Part shown: one piece after another, positions 1-8,763 of the stretch
Layout: each line of letters starts with the position of its first letter
Numbering within the stretch: the first letter of the stretch is position 1
Assembly (NCBI GenBank): GCA_903847205.1
Contig: CAINDA010000065.1
Span: 131,929-173,329, forward strand
Source: an uncultured Bacteroidota bacterium
GTDB lineage: Bacteria; Bacteroidota; Bacteroidia; 2-12-FULL-35-15
DNA: 41,401 nucleotides
Direction: 5' to 3'
The notes under the pieces: model-generated
What the model was told of the DNA's origin: nothing
The model's input: only the letters and a program-made list of their open reading frames with translations
Database searches by the model: none
Position numbers and translations under genes: made by a program

Positions 1-258
1 AATGCCGGATACGGTGGTATAAACTTTACTCCGCAAAGGATGGCTTGGTGTAACGCCCTTCATTATACCTTCATAGGTAGATAAATCTAATCTTGACTTA
101 TGATCCTTGGAATTATGACAGCCTGACATTGTGCAATTATTCACAAAAATAGGCAGTACGTTTTGCTGAAAACATATGTCGGGATTATAAGCATCATTCC
201 GGCATGAATTATAAATAAATGCAGTTAGTGCAAGCAGGAGGATTGTTTTTGTCTTCAT
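1..258 (-). CDS. Cytochrome-c-like secreted protein, N-terminal part only (cut by window edge)
   Basis: An 86-codon open frame starts with ATG at 258 and runs off the left edge with no stop, so only the N-terminus is visible. It begins with a hydrophobic signal sequence (MKTKTILLLALTAFIYNSC) whose Cys may be a lipidation site, although the lipobox is not ideal. Then come a P-I-F-V-N-N-C stretch and C-T-M-S-G-C-H-N, a CX4CH arrangement, followed by R-L-D-L-S-T-Y-E-G-I. This pattern resembles the planctomycete-type cytochrome c modules common in Bacteroidota envelope proteins, where heme attaches through the two Cys and the His. Whether CX4CH binds heme here is inference. The partner domains are unknown because the rest of the gene is missing. 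Confidence 0.65.
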   Translation of the reverse strand, partial: MKTKTILLLALTAFIYNSCRNDAYNPDICFQQNVLPIFVNNCTMSGCHNSKDHKSRLDLSTYEGIMKGVTPSHPLRSKVYTTVSGI

Positions 259-647
259 AAAGAAAGGGGAGATTCAGCGCCCGAAATTATCGAATTATTT
301 GAATCGGTTTTATGATTTATATCAGTTTTTTGTTTATTAATGGTCAGACTTCATACTAATCAGTAAGTGTATCTTTACATGTTTTTTTATTTTTCGATGT
401 AATACAACCATTAAGTTTATATCAGCAAAATTATTCATCAACATGTAAATTTATGTTACACAACTTTTGAAATATTTACATCATTCACACCTTCAAATAA
501 TTTTATTAATAGAGTTTTTCATAATATTTCAATTTTATAACGCAGCAAATACTGTTTTATTATATGATTAAAATCAAATGCAATAGACATTGAATTCCAT
601 TGTGTTTCCAATGAGTAAATCCCTTTTAGCATTGCTTCCATTTCCGA
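259..647. other. AT-rich intergenic stretch, no gene seen
   Basis: This gap of about 390 bases lies between the start of the edge gene and the stop of the M1 peptidase gene, both on the minus strand. It is very AT-rich with short A and T runs. I found no convincing open frame, RNA gene or strong terminator hairpin. It should hold the promoter of the edge gene, but I could not identify a clear -7/-33 pair. Confidence 0.5.
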
Positions 648-3600
648 TTAAAAGGCTCTGTTTATACCAATTACAAAACGGTATTGAACAAATCCTTTGT
701 CGGAAGGCGGGATTTTATTTAAGAAGAATGGCATATCAAAACGAATAGTCAAAGGGTTAACCGTTTGGAGCACCCCAAACTTTTTAATGGTTAAAGCAAT
801 GCCCAAGCCGGCATCAACTCTGACATCCGTCATTTTTAATACATTATCGGTTACCGCATTATAATTGATTACACCGGCATCGCCGAACAAGTAGGTACAT
901 AGTTTGAATGTGCGTGTCAGCCAATTTTGTTTCCTGATTTTCACAATCCCGTCAAATTCTAATTCTGCATTTACTGCTGCTCCTGTCTGCCCTTTATAGG
1001 TGTTAACAGTGCTTCCATCGCTTTGCAGCTGGGGGGCGAGATAGCCTGAATAGCCTCTTAAATTGAGTCCGCCGCCGTATTGAAAATTATTGGGAGTGGC
1101 TCCTATCTTTGCCATTTCAGGGCTGAAGAAACCTTGTGAACGTGTATATTTATTATCCATCATATCTTCCGGATTACCGCCGGCTAAAAATAATGAAGAT
1201 TCGGAAGCCCAGTTGGTGCCGGTTCCGTACTGACCGATTACGCGGGTATCGAGGATTAATTTCCCTAAGCGGGTGCGGTTAACTGATGTTAAATTTATCA
1301 GTTGATAATCGTAATCACTTAAAAGAGCTGATGAGCGCATCCCTAAGTTAATTATACCTGCCCCGGCAGCGTAATTATAATTATGCTCAATGCCGATATT
1401 TATTGTATTATTCAATTGGCTGGGAAGCCATTCGTCGGGAAGGAGGAGATAAGTGAGATCGTTCAATCCTTTGCGGTACATCGATTTAAAATTCATATAC
1501 ACGCGGTTTTTTCCTGAAGCATCTTTCCGGTCGAAGCCGATGTTATATGCATTAAGTCCGTCAATAGCTTTTGCGCCTGCATAAAATGAGGAGCCCTTCA
1601 TAAATTTGTCAGTTGATGTGCGGTAGTTGAAACGGAAGCTGACATTGTCGTAGGAGTTTTTTGAAACCCCGTCGGCAGGGAGATTATTCTGCCCGATGCC
1701 TGTATTGAACCAAACCGCTGCATCAAAAATATGTTTGTAATTCATATAATTTCCGTTGGCGCTTAATCCGGCTTTAATACCGTCGTAGCCGTTATACCAA
1801 ATATCGGGGCGGGCAAATAATTCATACCTCATCCAATTCGATGGGTTATAAATTTTTGAATCGAAACGGTATTTTATTGAAATATTTTTGTTGTTATTAA
1901 GCATATCTACATCCGCTAAACGTGTGCTGGGATCAATCACCACATCTTCAACACCGCTTGGAATAACAACAACGGCAGTGTATTCAGGTTTTATTTTATC
2001 CCAGCCAATCCAGCGGGGAAGTACTGCTGCTGTTGTTTTTTTTACGTACCAGTTGTTTGGTATATGAAAATTAAAAACGCTGTCGTTGTTTGCTACAACG
2101 GCAAAATCAAGAGGCATCTGCATGCCGTATCTTTTGAAAGTGATTTTATATTCATCTTTTTTATCTCCTTTTCTCACTGATTTTACGCCGTAGTCAATGG
2201 TTTTGGATGTTTCAATCCATTCATCAAAAAACCAGTTTAAATCAACTTTGGTATATTGTATAATTGAATTTCGGAAATCTTCTAAGTAAGGGTGGGCAAA
2301 TTTCCATTGAGAAACGTAATGCTGCATGGCGCTTAAAAATACAGAATCGCCGAGCGTGTACTGCAGGTTGTAAAGCATCACTGCTGTTTTCATATATACC
2401 TGGCGGTAACCGCCGCCGTGGCCTAAAGCGCCGTTGTACCCGTCAGAATGCACATTAAAATTTGCATCAATCCCTCTTGCGGCTTCGCCCATGTAGCCGC
2501 TGAAAACTTCGCTGTTGCGCACATAATCAGGCTCGGTGAAACGTTTTACATAGTTTGATTTCGGTTCAAATCGTACCCGCTGATTTCCGTCGATTCGTTC
2601 ATAGGTCCAGTTAGTTAAAAACTGCGTGAAGCCTTCATCAAGCGCTGCACGGTATGTTTCATTTGAACCAACCATGCCGAAAAACCAATTGTGGCCTATT
2701 TCATGAGCCAGCAAGTCGCGGTAATCGGGGTCATAACCTCCATCGAGCGTAAGCATGGGGTATTCCATGCCATCCTGTGCATCGGCAACAACCATTTTCG
2801 GGTAACCGTATAATCCAAAATCCTGAGAATTTACTTTGAGAACTTTAGCAGTATATTCAGCTGCGTTCTGCCAGCGTGATGCATGCGGTTCCTGAGCAAG
2901 GGCAATACATTTAATGCCGTTCCATTCAGCTTCTCCGATTCGGTAAGTAGGATCGGCAGTAAGGGCAAAATCATGAACATTTTCTGCATGAAATTTCCAA
3001 GTTTTGGTTGAGCCGTCGGGCTTAATGATTACTGAAGGTGTTTCACCCCATGGTTTATCTTTAAAATTTTTGATGTCTAGTTTTGAACGTAAATCGGCAG
3101 GGAGAACTTCATCCCTGTTGAGGAGAGTGCCTGTGGCATCAAGTATATAATTGTTTGGGAATGTAAATGCGGCATCGTAGGTTCCGAAGTCGCCGTAAAA
3201 TTCATGTTCGAGATGCTGATCGGTATCCCAGCCAAGTTTGCGGTCGTACACCGAAATGCGGGGATACCAATGTACCACATCATAATGTTTATATCCCCAG
3301 GCGCCGAATAATTTCATGCGGTTGCGCATGGTGCCGCTGTCGAAATAGGTTTTGAAATTTACCTGGAAGGTGAGGCTTTCGCCTGATTTAATAGGCTTTT
3401 GCAGAAATACTTTTAAAATAGTATTATCAAGTTCGGTTTTAAGTTCGGTGCCGTTAACAGTTATTTTTGAAACAGTACAGCCTAAACCCTGTGCCTGGTA
3501 TTTGCCGTAATGCATTTTTGCATTGTTGTTTTTATATAAATCATCGAGGTAGGAGCCTTTTGTCTGGGCATTACTGTATAGGTGAAAATAAACATAGGAT

Positions 3601-3839
3601 AAGTCATCGGGCGAATTATTGGTATAAACAAGTTCTTCGGAGCCGTCAATAATATCAGTTTTATCATCAAGTGCGGCAGTTAATTTATAATGAACATCCT
3701 GCTGCCAGTAGCCTTCGAAAGGTTTGCGGTTTTTCCAGTAGTATTGGTTGGATTTACTTTGATATGTGTTTTCGGGGAATTGTGCGAATGCGGTTAATGC
3801 AAATGCGGCTAATATAAAGGTAAAGAGTTTTGATTTCAT
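648..3839 (-). CDS. M1-family zinc metallopeptidase fused to a C-terminal Omp85-like outer-membrane barrel
   Basis: The protein has 1063 residues. A signal peptide (about 1-19, ending AFA) precedes an M1 aminopeptidase-type region to about residue 640. The zinc site is complete: HEIGH at 379-383, then exactly 18 residues to E402 in LDEGF. The substrate-end motif reads GMEYP (357-361) rather than the classical GAMEN. From about 660 the sequence changes to alternating aromatic and polar strands. It carries an LRGY motif (927-930) like the (V/L)RG(F/Y) loop of Omp85 proteins, then F-G-D-A-G and R-F-D-M-P segments, and ends in Phe. I infer a peptidase anchored by, or moved through, its own barrel. 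M1 catalysis is well supported; exopeptidase activity and its side of the membrane are not. It stands alone, with large gaps on both sides. Confidence 0.88.
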   Translation of the reverse strand: MKSKLFTFILAAFALTAFAQFPENTYQSKSNQYYWKNRKPFEGYWQQDVHYKLTAALDDKTDIIDGSEELVYTNNSPDDLSYVYFHLYSNAQTKGSYLDDLYKNNNAKMHYGKYQAQGLGCTVSKITVNGTELKTELDNTILKVFLQKPIKSGESLTFQVNFKTYFDSGTMRNRMKLFGAWGYKHYDVVHWYPRISVYDRKLGWDTDQHLEHEFYGDFGTYDAAFTFPNNYILDATGTLLNRDEVLPADLRSKLDIKNFKDKPWGETPSVIIKPDGSTKTWKFHAENVHDFALTADPTYRIGEAEWNGIKCIALAQEPHASRWQNAAEYTAKVLKVNSQDFGLYGYPKMVVADAQDGMEYPMLTLDGGYDPDYRDLLAHEIGHNWFFGMVGSNETYRAALDEGFTQFLTNWTYERIDGNQRVRFEPKSNYVKRFTEPDYVRNSEVFSGYMGEAARGIDANFNVHSDGYNGALGHGGGYRQVYMKTAVMLYNLQYTLGDSVFLSAMQHYVSQWKFAHPYLEDFRNSIIQYTKVDLNWFFDEWIETSKTIDYGVKSVRKGDKKDEYKITFKRYGMQMPLDFAVVANNDSVFNFHIPNNWYVKKTTAAVLPRWIGWDKIKPEYTAVVVIPSGVEDVVIDPSTRLADVDMLNNNKNISIKYRFDSKIYNPSNWMRYELFARPDIWYNGYDGIKAGLSANGNYMNYKHIFDAAVWFNTGIGQNNLPADGVSKNSYDNVSFRFNYRTSTDKFMKGSSFYAGAKAIDGLNAYNIGFDRKDASGKNRVYMNFKSMYRKGLNDLTYLLLPDEWLPSQLNNTINIGIEHNYNYAAGAGIINLGMRSSALLSDYDYQLINLTSVNRTRLGKLILDTRVIGQYGTGTNWASESSLFLAGGNPEDMMDNKYTRSQGFFSPEMAKIGATPNNFQYGGGLNLRGYSGYLAPQLQSDGSTVNTYKGQTGAAVNAELEFDGIVKIRKQNWLTRTFKLCTYLFGDAGVINYNAVTDNVLKMTDVRVDAGLGIALTIKKFGVLQTVNPLTIRFDMPFFLNKIPPSDKGFVQYRFVIGINRAF

Positions 3840-4025
3840 CCAGTTTTATGATCTGTGAATAGATTGTAAATATAAAAAAAATAGAATAAACGGAGTAAGT
3901 ATTTTCGGTTAGGGGAGGGGATTGGTCTTTTGGCTGCTATGGCTGTTTAATCAGCTATCTGTTTTTTATCAAGCGGGGGAATACTGGGGTACAACCAATT
4001 TCCTTTTTATGCAATTACCGTGCAA

Positions 4026-4110
4026 GACCTCACCCCCGGCCCTTTCCTTGAAAAGGAGAGGGGAGCGTATCGCAAAAAGTTTGAAGTGCTTGTGGGAAGG
4101 GGGAGGGATG
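4026..4110. repeat. GC-rich palindromic intergenic element
   Basis: In the 322-base gap 3840-4161, a C-rich block (cctcacccccggccc) is followed by an imperfect hairpin. CCTTTCCTT at 4041-4049 faces AAGGAGAGG at 4053-4061 across a 3-base loop, and more G-rich sequence follows at 4094-4107. Its composition differs sharply from the AT-rich surroundings. It looks like the small C-rich interspersed repeats seen in Bacteroidota intergenic DNA; that comparison is from memory. Open frames on both strands here are products of the repeat, not genes. The rest of the gap shows nothing else. Confidence 0.45.
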
Positions 4111-4161
4111 CATAAGGACAAAAGTGATATTTGTTGTACACCCTTTAGAAGCGAAGTTTGA

Positions 4162-4863
4162 TTATTTTTTAATCTTCCGATTGTAAACAATTAATTTTAA
4201 TAATTTCAGATCATCGTATAAAACTATGATTTCATAGTCCCCCCACTTGAGCGATTGTTCAGCCTTATTATTAACATTGGATGAAAAGAATGAAAGTGTT
4301 TTTTGTTCCTTATTTTCGGATAAAGCTAAATAATATTCGGCATAAGAATCATTGTTAGACGGGGCCTCGTTTTCTGAACGAGCCCCCATAACATCCATGG
4401 ATTCTGTAAAATTTACTGTAAGGTCTCCGATTTTAGCATCTTGCCCGAGGGTAAGAAAAAAGGGCTTTTCGAAACTCAATGTATCAACCGTCAATTGTAT
4501 TGTTTCCTGCGGGCTGATTTCCAGACTATAAATGTATTTTCCTGAAGCCTGGGGGTAATTTGCCGGAGGATTTTTGTCCTTTTGAAAATACCAAAGAAAA
4601 GTTTTAAATGGTTTATTATCGGTTTTTACGCTGAGTTCCAATTGAATATTTGCCGACTTGTCGTTCCAGGGTTTATCTTGAATAAAAAGGTTAACAGGAG
4701 TAATTTCTAGCGTTTTGTATTTTGTCACTTTGTTTTCACCTTTATGCAGCGGTATCTTGAAAGCGGTTTGATTCATATTACTGCCTGATTGAGCATACCC
4801 TTGTAATCCGGTGAATAAAAGTGTCAGAATTGATATTTTAATTTGCGCCTTTTTTAGGTTCAT
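4162..4863 (-). CDS. Secreted hypothetical protein
   Basis: I do not recognise this 233-residue protein. Residues 1-25 form a signal peptide with basic residues, a hydrophobic core (ISILTLLFTGLQGY) and an A-Q cleavage site typical of Bacteroidota. The mature part is mostly beta-like, with alternating hydrophobic residues and no Cys. Segments such as S-L-E-I-S-P-Q-E-T-I-Q-L-T-V-D are compatible with an immunoglobulin-like fold, which is only a guess. No catalytic motif is visible. The gene is 71 bases downstream of the YdeI/OmdA gene on the same strand, so the two could share a transcript. Probable location is the periplasm or cell surface. Confidence 0.7.
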   Translation of the reverse strand: MNLKKAQIKISILTLLFTGLQGYAQSGSNMNQTAFKIPLHKGENKVTKYKTLEITPVNLFIQDKPWNDKSANIQLELSVKTDNKPFKTFLWYFQKDKNPPANYPQASGKYIYSLEISPQETIQLTVDTLSFEKPFFLTLGQDAKIGDLTVNFTESMDVMGARSENEAPSNNDSYAEYYLALSENKEQKTLSFFSSNVNNKAEQSLKWGDYEIIVLYDDLKLLKLIVYNRKIKK

Positions 4864-4934
4864 TGTTCAAGTGTATTCTAACAATACTTATTCGGTTTTC
4901 ATAATTTATATTATATCTCCTGAAATTAAATGCA

Positions 4935-5528
4935 TTAATCATCTAATCCCTTTCCAATAAGAATCTGCGGCATATATTTTTCAACTCTGTCCTCCCGGGT
5001 TTTGGATTGTTTGGCCTGCGAAAAATAATAAATATATCCTCTTTGACGGCCCGGTGTTAAAGCCTCAAAAGCTTTTTTCAGGGCGGGAGTGTTATCTAAC
5101 TTTTTTTGGAATTCTTCAGGGATTTTGTACTCTGAAGTCTTTTTTAACTCCACCTTTACACCGGCTTTTTCCACTTCAATGGCTTCATGAATGTAGGCTT
5201 TCAAGACTGGTTTCAACTTCACTATTTCCTTTACATTGGTGAACCTGATTTGACGGCCCGACTGCACGTTCTCCGTTTGCTGGATCAGAATACCTTTGGC
5301 ATCATTTAACAAAACACCTTTGATAAACAGAATAGCACAGTATTCTTTAAACACATGTATTAAAACTACGTTACTTTTCTGATATGTGTAGCAGGGAACG
5401 CCCCATTTCAATTCTTCGGTAAGCCCGCAGTCAAGAATAATCATTCGCAATTGCTCCAGTTCTTCCTGCCACTTTTCGGATTTGGTAAAATAAAAATCGA
5501 CTTTAGGATTCATGCTGCTTTTTGTCAT
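4935..5528 (-). CDS. YdeI/OmdA-family protein (DUF1801 plus C-terminal YdeI domain)
   Basis: The protein has 197 residues and no signal peptide, so it is cytosolic. Residues about 10-115 fit DUF1801: E-E-L-K-W-G-V-P-C-Y-T-Y, then K-E-Y-C-A-I-L-F-I-K-G and the R-Q-I-R-F-T-N segment. Residues about 135-193 fit the YdeI/OmdA C-terminal domain: A-L-K-K-A-F-E-A-L-T-P-G-R-Q-R-G-Y-I-Y-Y-F, then A-K-Q-S-K-T-R-E-D-R-V-E-K. This two-domain order and length are normal for the family. Members have been linked to bacteriocin protection and stress in enterobacteria, but the biochemical function is not established. The ATG at 5528 is followed by a second Met at codon 6 that would also serve. Confidence 0.85.
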   Translation of the reverse strand: MTKSSMNPKVDFYFTKSEKWQEELEQLRMIILDCGLTEELKWGVPCYTYQKSNVVLIHVFKEYCAILFIKGVLLNDAKGILIQQTENVQSGRQIRFTNVKEIVKLKPVLKAYIHEAIEVEKAGVKVELKKTSEYKIPEEFQKKLDNTPALKKAFEALTPGRQRGYIYYFSQAKQSKTREDRVEKYMPQILIGKGLDD

Positions 5529-5599
5529 GGCGGGTTGTTTTAATTTGTTTGATATAACAAGTGCTTTGTTTCATTTATTCTATAATGAAATCTCTTGCA

Positions 5600-5700
5600 G
5601 CAAACTTAATAAATAATTGAAATCAGCAGGGGAATAATTATTCGGGATTACAAATCGAATACTCTTATGCGGGATTGCTGGTTTCGGGCAGCGGCGGGAA
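5600..5700. repeat. ~100 bp direct repeat, copy A
   Basis: The first 24 bases (5600-5623) are identical to 6504-6527. After that the two copies keep recognisable similarity to about 5700, sharing a gataatt-like block, a c/tgcgg-attacaaatc block and a gattgc-ttcg block. Both copies are in the same orientation and flank the gene at 5725-6471. The attacaaatc and gcgggattgc words resemble interspersed repeats common in Bacteroidota genomes; that comparison is from memory. Confidence 0.7.
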
Positions 5701-5724
5701 CATTTTATTGAATAGTTAAAATTG

Positions 5725-6471
5725 TTATTTATTAAATGTATAGCCAACACCAATACCTAATTCATACTGCCAATAAGAAAAAGGGCTGCTCCCCTGATAA
5801 AGAGAAGTATGATATTTACCTGGTACCGGCACATAATCAAAATAAAACATATACTCAGCAAAAACATTTACAAATAAATTATTGTGAATTCTTTTAAATA
5901 AATCGGAATTAATACTTTTTTTGAAATCTAAAATGTTTCCAAGACTTACAGCACTTGAATTTAAGGTGCCTTGTATGGTGCGCTGCTGTTTGGTATTGTA
6001 GTTCTCAACTGTTAATTTATAACGATCATTTAATAAATACAAGCCTGCATCAAGTCCAAAAGTGAGACTTATATATTTGGTTCCTTTTGCTTTATAGATA
6101 AGCTTTAAAAGATAATCAGCTTTTAATATAAAACCTGAATATAAAGATTTTGATTCCAGGCCATATTCTGGATAATTGTAATTATTCGTGCCTCCGTATG
6201 GCAATATGAAATTTTGAGTATAGGAAGATATTTTATTTATGGTATCATAAACAAAGTCTTTTGTATAATAATTTCTTGATGCTAAAAGACCTCCGCCGAC
6301 TGCAATTTTTAATTCATCATGCTTTTTCAATCTTTTAGTAATTGCAATTGCTGGATAATATTTACCATTTAAAAAAGTTCCTTCAAATTGAATCATGTAT
6401 GAATGACCATTCTGCGCAAACAAAATCGAAGTTGAAATTATTAAAAAAGTAAATACTGATATTTTCTTCAT
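5725..6471 (-). CDS. Small outer-membrane beta-barrel-like protein, hypothetical
   Basis: The protein has 248 residues. It has a signal peptide (MKKISVFTFLIISTSILFAQ) and a mature region rich in Gly, Tyr and alternating hydrophobic residues, for example K-I-A-V-G-G-G-L-L-A-S and L-T-F-G-L-D-A-G-L-Y-L. It ends Y-E-L-G-I-G-V-G-Y-T-F-N-K, a pattern usual for the last strands of Bacteroidota outer-membrane barrels. No enzyme motif is visible. It lies alone between two copies of a ~100 bp direct repeat, which suggests it may have been brought in or kept as a unit. Its function is unknown. Confidence 0.7.
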   Translation of the reverse strand: MKKISVFTFLIISTSILFAQNGHSYMIQFEGTFLNGKYYPAIAITKRLKKHDELKIAVGGGLLASRNYYTKDFVYDTINKISSYTQNFILPYGGTNNYNYPEYGLESKSLYSGFILKADYLLKLIYKAKGTKYISLTFGLDAGLYLLNDRYKLTVENYNTKQQRTIQGTLNSSAVSLGNILDFKKSINSDLFKRIHNNLFVNVFAEYMFYFDYVPVPGKYHTSLYQGSSPFSYWQYELGIGVGYTFNK

Positions 6472-6503
6472 TAGGGTTGGTAAAAGATGTTTATCAACTT
6501 AAA

Positions 6504-6600
6504 GCAAACTTAATAAATAATTGAAATGAGCGTGAGGATAATTGTGCGGAATAACAAATCCTTAGTTTTTACTTGATTGCAGATTTCGACCAGTGGGAAT
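6504..6600. repeat. ~100 bp direct repeat, copy B
   Basis: This is the second copy of the repeat at 5600-5700, 904 bases away in the same orientation. It has 24 identical bases at its left end, then about 70 bases of gapped similarity. Its right end touches the stop codon of the decayed SpoIIE phosphatase fragment at 6604. Confidence 0.7.
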
Positions 6601-6603
6601 AAA

Positions 6604-7010
6604 TTATAAATTAATCCCAATAACTAAAACATCATCAATCTGTACTTTATTCCCTTTCCATGCTTCATGAGCTGATGTAATCAGTTTTTTTGCTGCTGCA
6701 TATTCAAACTGTTATTACTTACGAGTAAATCTTTAAATCTTTGCGCTCCGAATTTTTTTCTCTCACGGCCTCCGAACTGGTCCATATAACGATCGGAAGA
6801 AAGATAAATGCTCATGCCTTTTTTTATTGGGATAACATGATTGGCAAATACTTTTTTCAATGGGTCATGCAATTTTGCAATCATTCCCCCTCCGCCAATG
6901 CCGTAAATGTCTTCTTTGATAATTTCAATTTTACCATCATTTAAAATGTACAAAGGGTTTTGTCCGGCAAATTGCACTTCATTGTTTATATAATCAATGC
7001 AGAACTGTGA
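6604..7010 (-). pseudogene. Decayed C-terminal fragment of a SpoIIE/PP2C-type protein phosphatase
   Basis: Reading the minus strand from 7010, the frame gives S-Q-F-C-I-D-Y-I-N-N-E-V-Q-F-A-G-Q-N-P-L-Y, then I-G-G-G-G, H-V-I-P-I-K-K-G-M-S-I-Y-L-S-S-D-R-Y-M-D-Q-F-G-G, and K-K-F-G-A-Q-R-F-K-D-L-L. This matches the end of the SpoIIE domain found in Bacteroidota sensor-like phosphatases. The open frame stops at 6681 in an A7 run. Shifting by one base restores E-A-W-K-G-N-K-V-Q-I-D-D-V-L-V-I-G-I-N-L and a stop at 6604, the normal family end. The metal-site motif reads S-D-R-Y where S-D-G-Y is usual. The N-terminal sensor and first half of the catalytic domain are missing. The fragment continues in frame directly after the stop codon of the beta-helix gene. 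Confidence 0.8.
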
Positions 7011-8525
7011 TTATTGAACGATTAACTTTCCTGAACCTAATGGCTGGCCGGAGGTATTTAAAATGGAATAAATATATGTTCCAGCAGTCAGGTCGTCCTT
7101 AATATTTATAACTGTTTTTCCAGTTTGTACTAAAACCTTTTTAACTTCTCTTCCAGTGATATCATAAATAATTAATTGTGCTTCATCATATTTAATTTTA
7201 CCTGTTAACTCTAAAGTAAAATAATTTGATGCAGGGTTTGGATATAAAACAATGTTTTTTGAATCGGTTTCATTGTTAATTCCAGTTGTTATTCCATATT
7301 CAAAAGCACCAATATCGTCGTGCAAACCAGCGGTTGTTCTAACTGCTAATGGAGATGCAAAATTAACATACTGATAAACCGGCTTAAGCACAAAACCTGA
7401 TGATGCTGTACCTTGCGCACTTGAATGATCAATTACAGATACAGCACTGGAGGTTAAGTGAAAATCATTAGCGGCTGCATTAACAAAACCAATTGTAGTA
7501 TAATCTGCAATAATTTTGTTTGACATTGTATCTAAAGCAGCACCAAGGGTGCCTGAAATTAAAGTATTCATAGTGCCGGCAGAAACTGATGAAAATATAT
7601 TGTTATACACTTTAAATACAGTAATACCGCTTGATGGAACGATATTAAAAAAAGTATATCCGCCATGGTACTTATTAATAACAGTGTTATTGATAAAATA
7701 AAACTTTTGAATAGGATTAGTTGCAGCATCATAACCAACAATGCCATGGTTGATGCTGTTAATTCCCTGAACAATAGTGTTTCCTATTGCTGCAATTAAG
7801 CCGCCTTGCCCTATGCTTAATTCCCAGCTGCCTTGTCCGTTTGCCTCATCAATTACATTGTAAAGTATATAACTTTTCTGCGCTCTGGTTTTCAAACTAT
7901 TTGCTTCACCTCTCGGGTCATGGAAATAGCAGTTTTTAACCAGCAGGCTGTCAGTACTTGCACCTATGTAAATATTATGTTCGTAACCCGAATAAGTAGG
8001 ATTGCCAATAACTTCATAACCGTTATTGTTAAATTCGGTATTTTGAATTGTAACAACAGAACCAGTATAACTGCCTCCTTCTAAAATTCCATTTTGGCAT
8101 GAATGAAACAAACAGTTAGTTATGGTTAAATTTTTTGCCTGAAATCTTATTCCGGCTCCATTGCCGCCATTAGCATCTGAAACTCTTGCCCCGTCAAATA
8201 CTATATTATCAATAGTAATATTGCCGGTGGTACTTGAATTACCAAATACCCAAATTCCTTTTCCATTAGAAATATCACCGCCATTCCAGCTCATCACAGT
8301 TCTATTGCTGCCAGTACCCAAGCCTATAAAAACCAAATTGGAATTATTCCATTGAACGGGATCGTTTAAATAAACTCCGGCATCTATTTTTATAGTATCG
8401 CCATTTTGTACCAGGTTTACAATAGCGCTTGGAGTGGTATGTGCTTGCAATGCTCCTACATGCCATGTTACTGCGTTAGCAAAAGAGTAAGATAGAATTA
8501 ACAGGGATGTAAGAATGTTTTTCAT
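7011..8525 (-). CDS. Right-handed beta-helix surface protein with T9SS type A sorting domain
   Basis: The protein has 504 residues. A signal peptide covers about 1-18 (MKNILTSLLILSYSFANA). Residues about 20-400 have parallel beta-helix character: repeated short strands with N and G turns, such as N-I-T-I-D-N-I-V-F-D-G, N-L-T-I-T-N-C-L-F-H and L-L-V-K-N-C-Y-F-H-D, as in pectate-lyase-like and Disaggr-type helices. The last ~80 residues are a T9SS type A sorting domain, with L-Y-P-N-P-A-S-N-Y-F-T-L, then Y-D-I-T-G-R-E-V and ending G-S-G-K-L-I-V-Q. The protein should be exported through the outer membrane and the C-terminal domain removed. A polysaccharide-related role is common for such helices, but no catalytic set can be named here. 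Confidence 0.88.
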   Translation of the reverse strand: MKNILTSLLILSYSFANAVTWHVGALQAHTTPSAIVNLVQNGDTIKIDAGVYLNDPVQWNNSNLVFIGLGTGSNRTVMSWNGGDISNGKGIWVFGNSSTTGNITIDNIVFDGARVSDANGGNGAGIRFQAKNLTITNCLFHSCQNGILEGGSYTGSVVTIQNTEFNNNGYEVIGNPTYSGYEHNIYIGASTDSLLVKNCYFHDPRGEANSLKTRAQKSYILYNVIDEANGQGSWELSIGQGGLIAAIGNTIVQGINSINHGIVGYDAATNPIQKFYFINNTVINKYHGGYTFFNIVPSSGITVFKVYNNIFSSVSAGTMNTLISGTLGAALDTMSNKIIADYTTIGFVNAAANDFHLTSSAVSVIDHSSAQGTASSGFVLKPVYQYVNFASPLAVRTTAGLHDDIGAFEYGITTGINNETDSKNIVLYPNPASNYFTLELTGKIKYDEAQLIIYDITGREVKKVLVQTGKTVINIKDDLTAGTYIYSILNTSGQPLGSGKLIVQ

Positions 8526-8763
8526 AGTTTGTGCTTAAGTTTTGATAATTTATTTTTTAAAACCTCCAATATTGAAGGTAGAGGTAAAATTAACATAATT
8601 TGTAATGTATTTATTACAATGTGTATTCAAAAATTAATTGATGAGGCTGCAAACATAAGCTGATCAATTTATACAGTGCGATTTTTTTCGAAGAGTTTTA
8701 ATCTTTAGTGTGAGAAAGAATAATTATCTATTAAAAAACAAACGATAAATTTTCTTCAAAATT
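8526..8763. other. Non-coding stretch before an orphan terminator
   Basis: This is the left part of the 334-base gap between the beta-helix gene and the XRE gene. I see no open frame of note. It is AT-rich and must hold the promoter of the minus-strand beta-helix gene. A small plus-strand RNA ending at the terminator at 8764-8799 is possible, but I could not identify a promoter for it. Confidence 0.35.

Noticed and set aside
3922-4190. Open frames of 73-79 codons on both strands between the M1 gene and the secreted hypothetical
   Set aside because: They run through a C-rich palindromic repeat, overlap each other and show Pro/Arg-rich repeat translations with no family resemblance.
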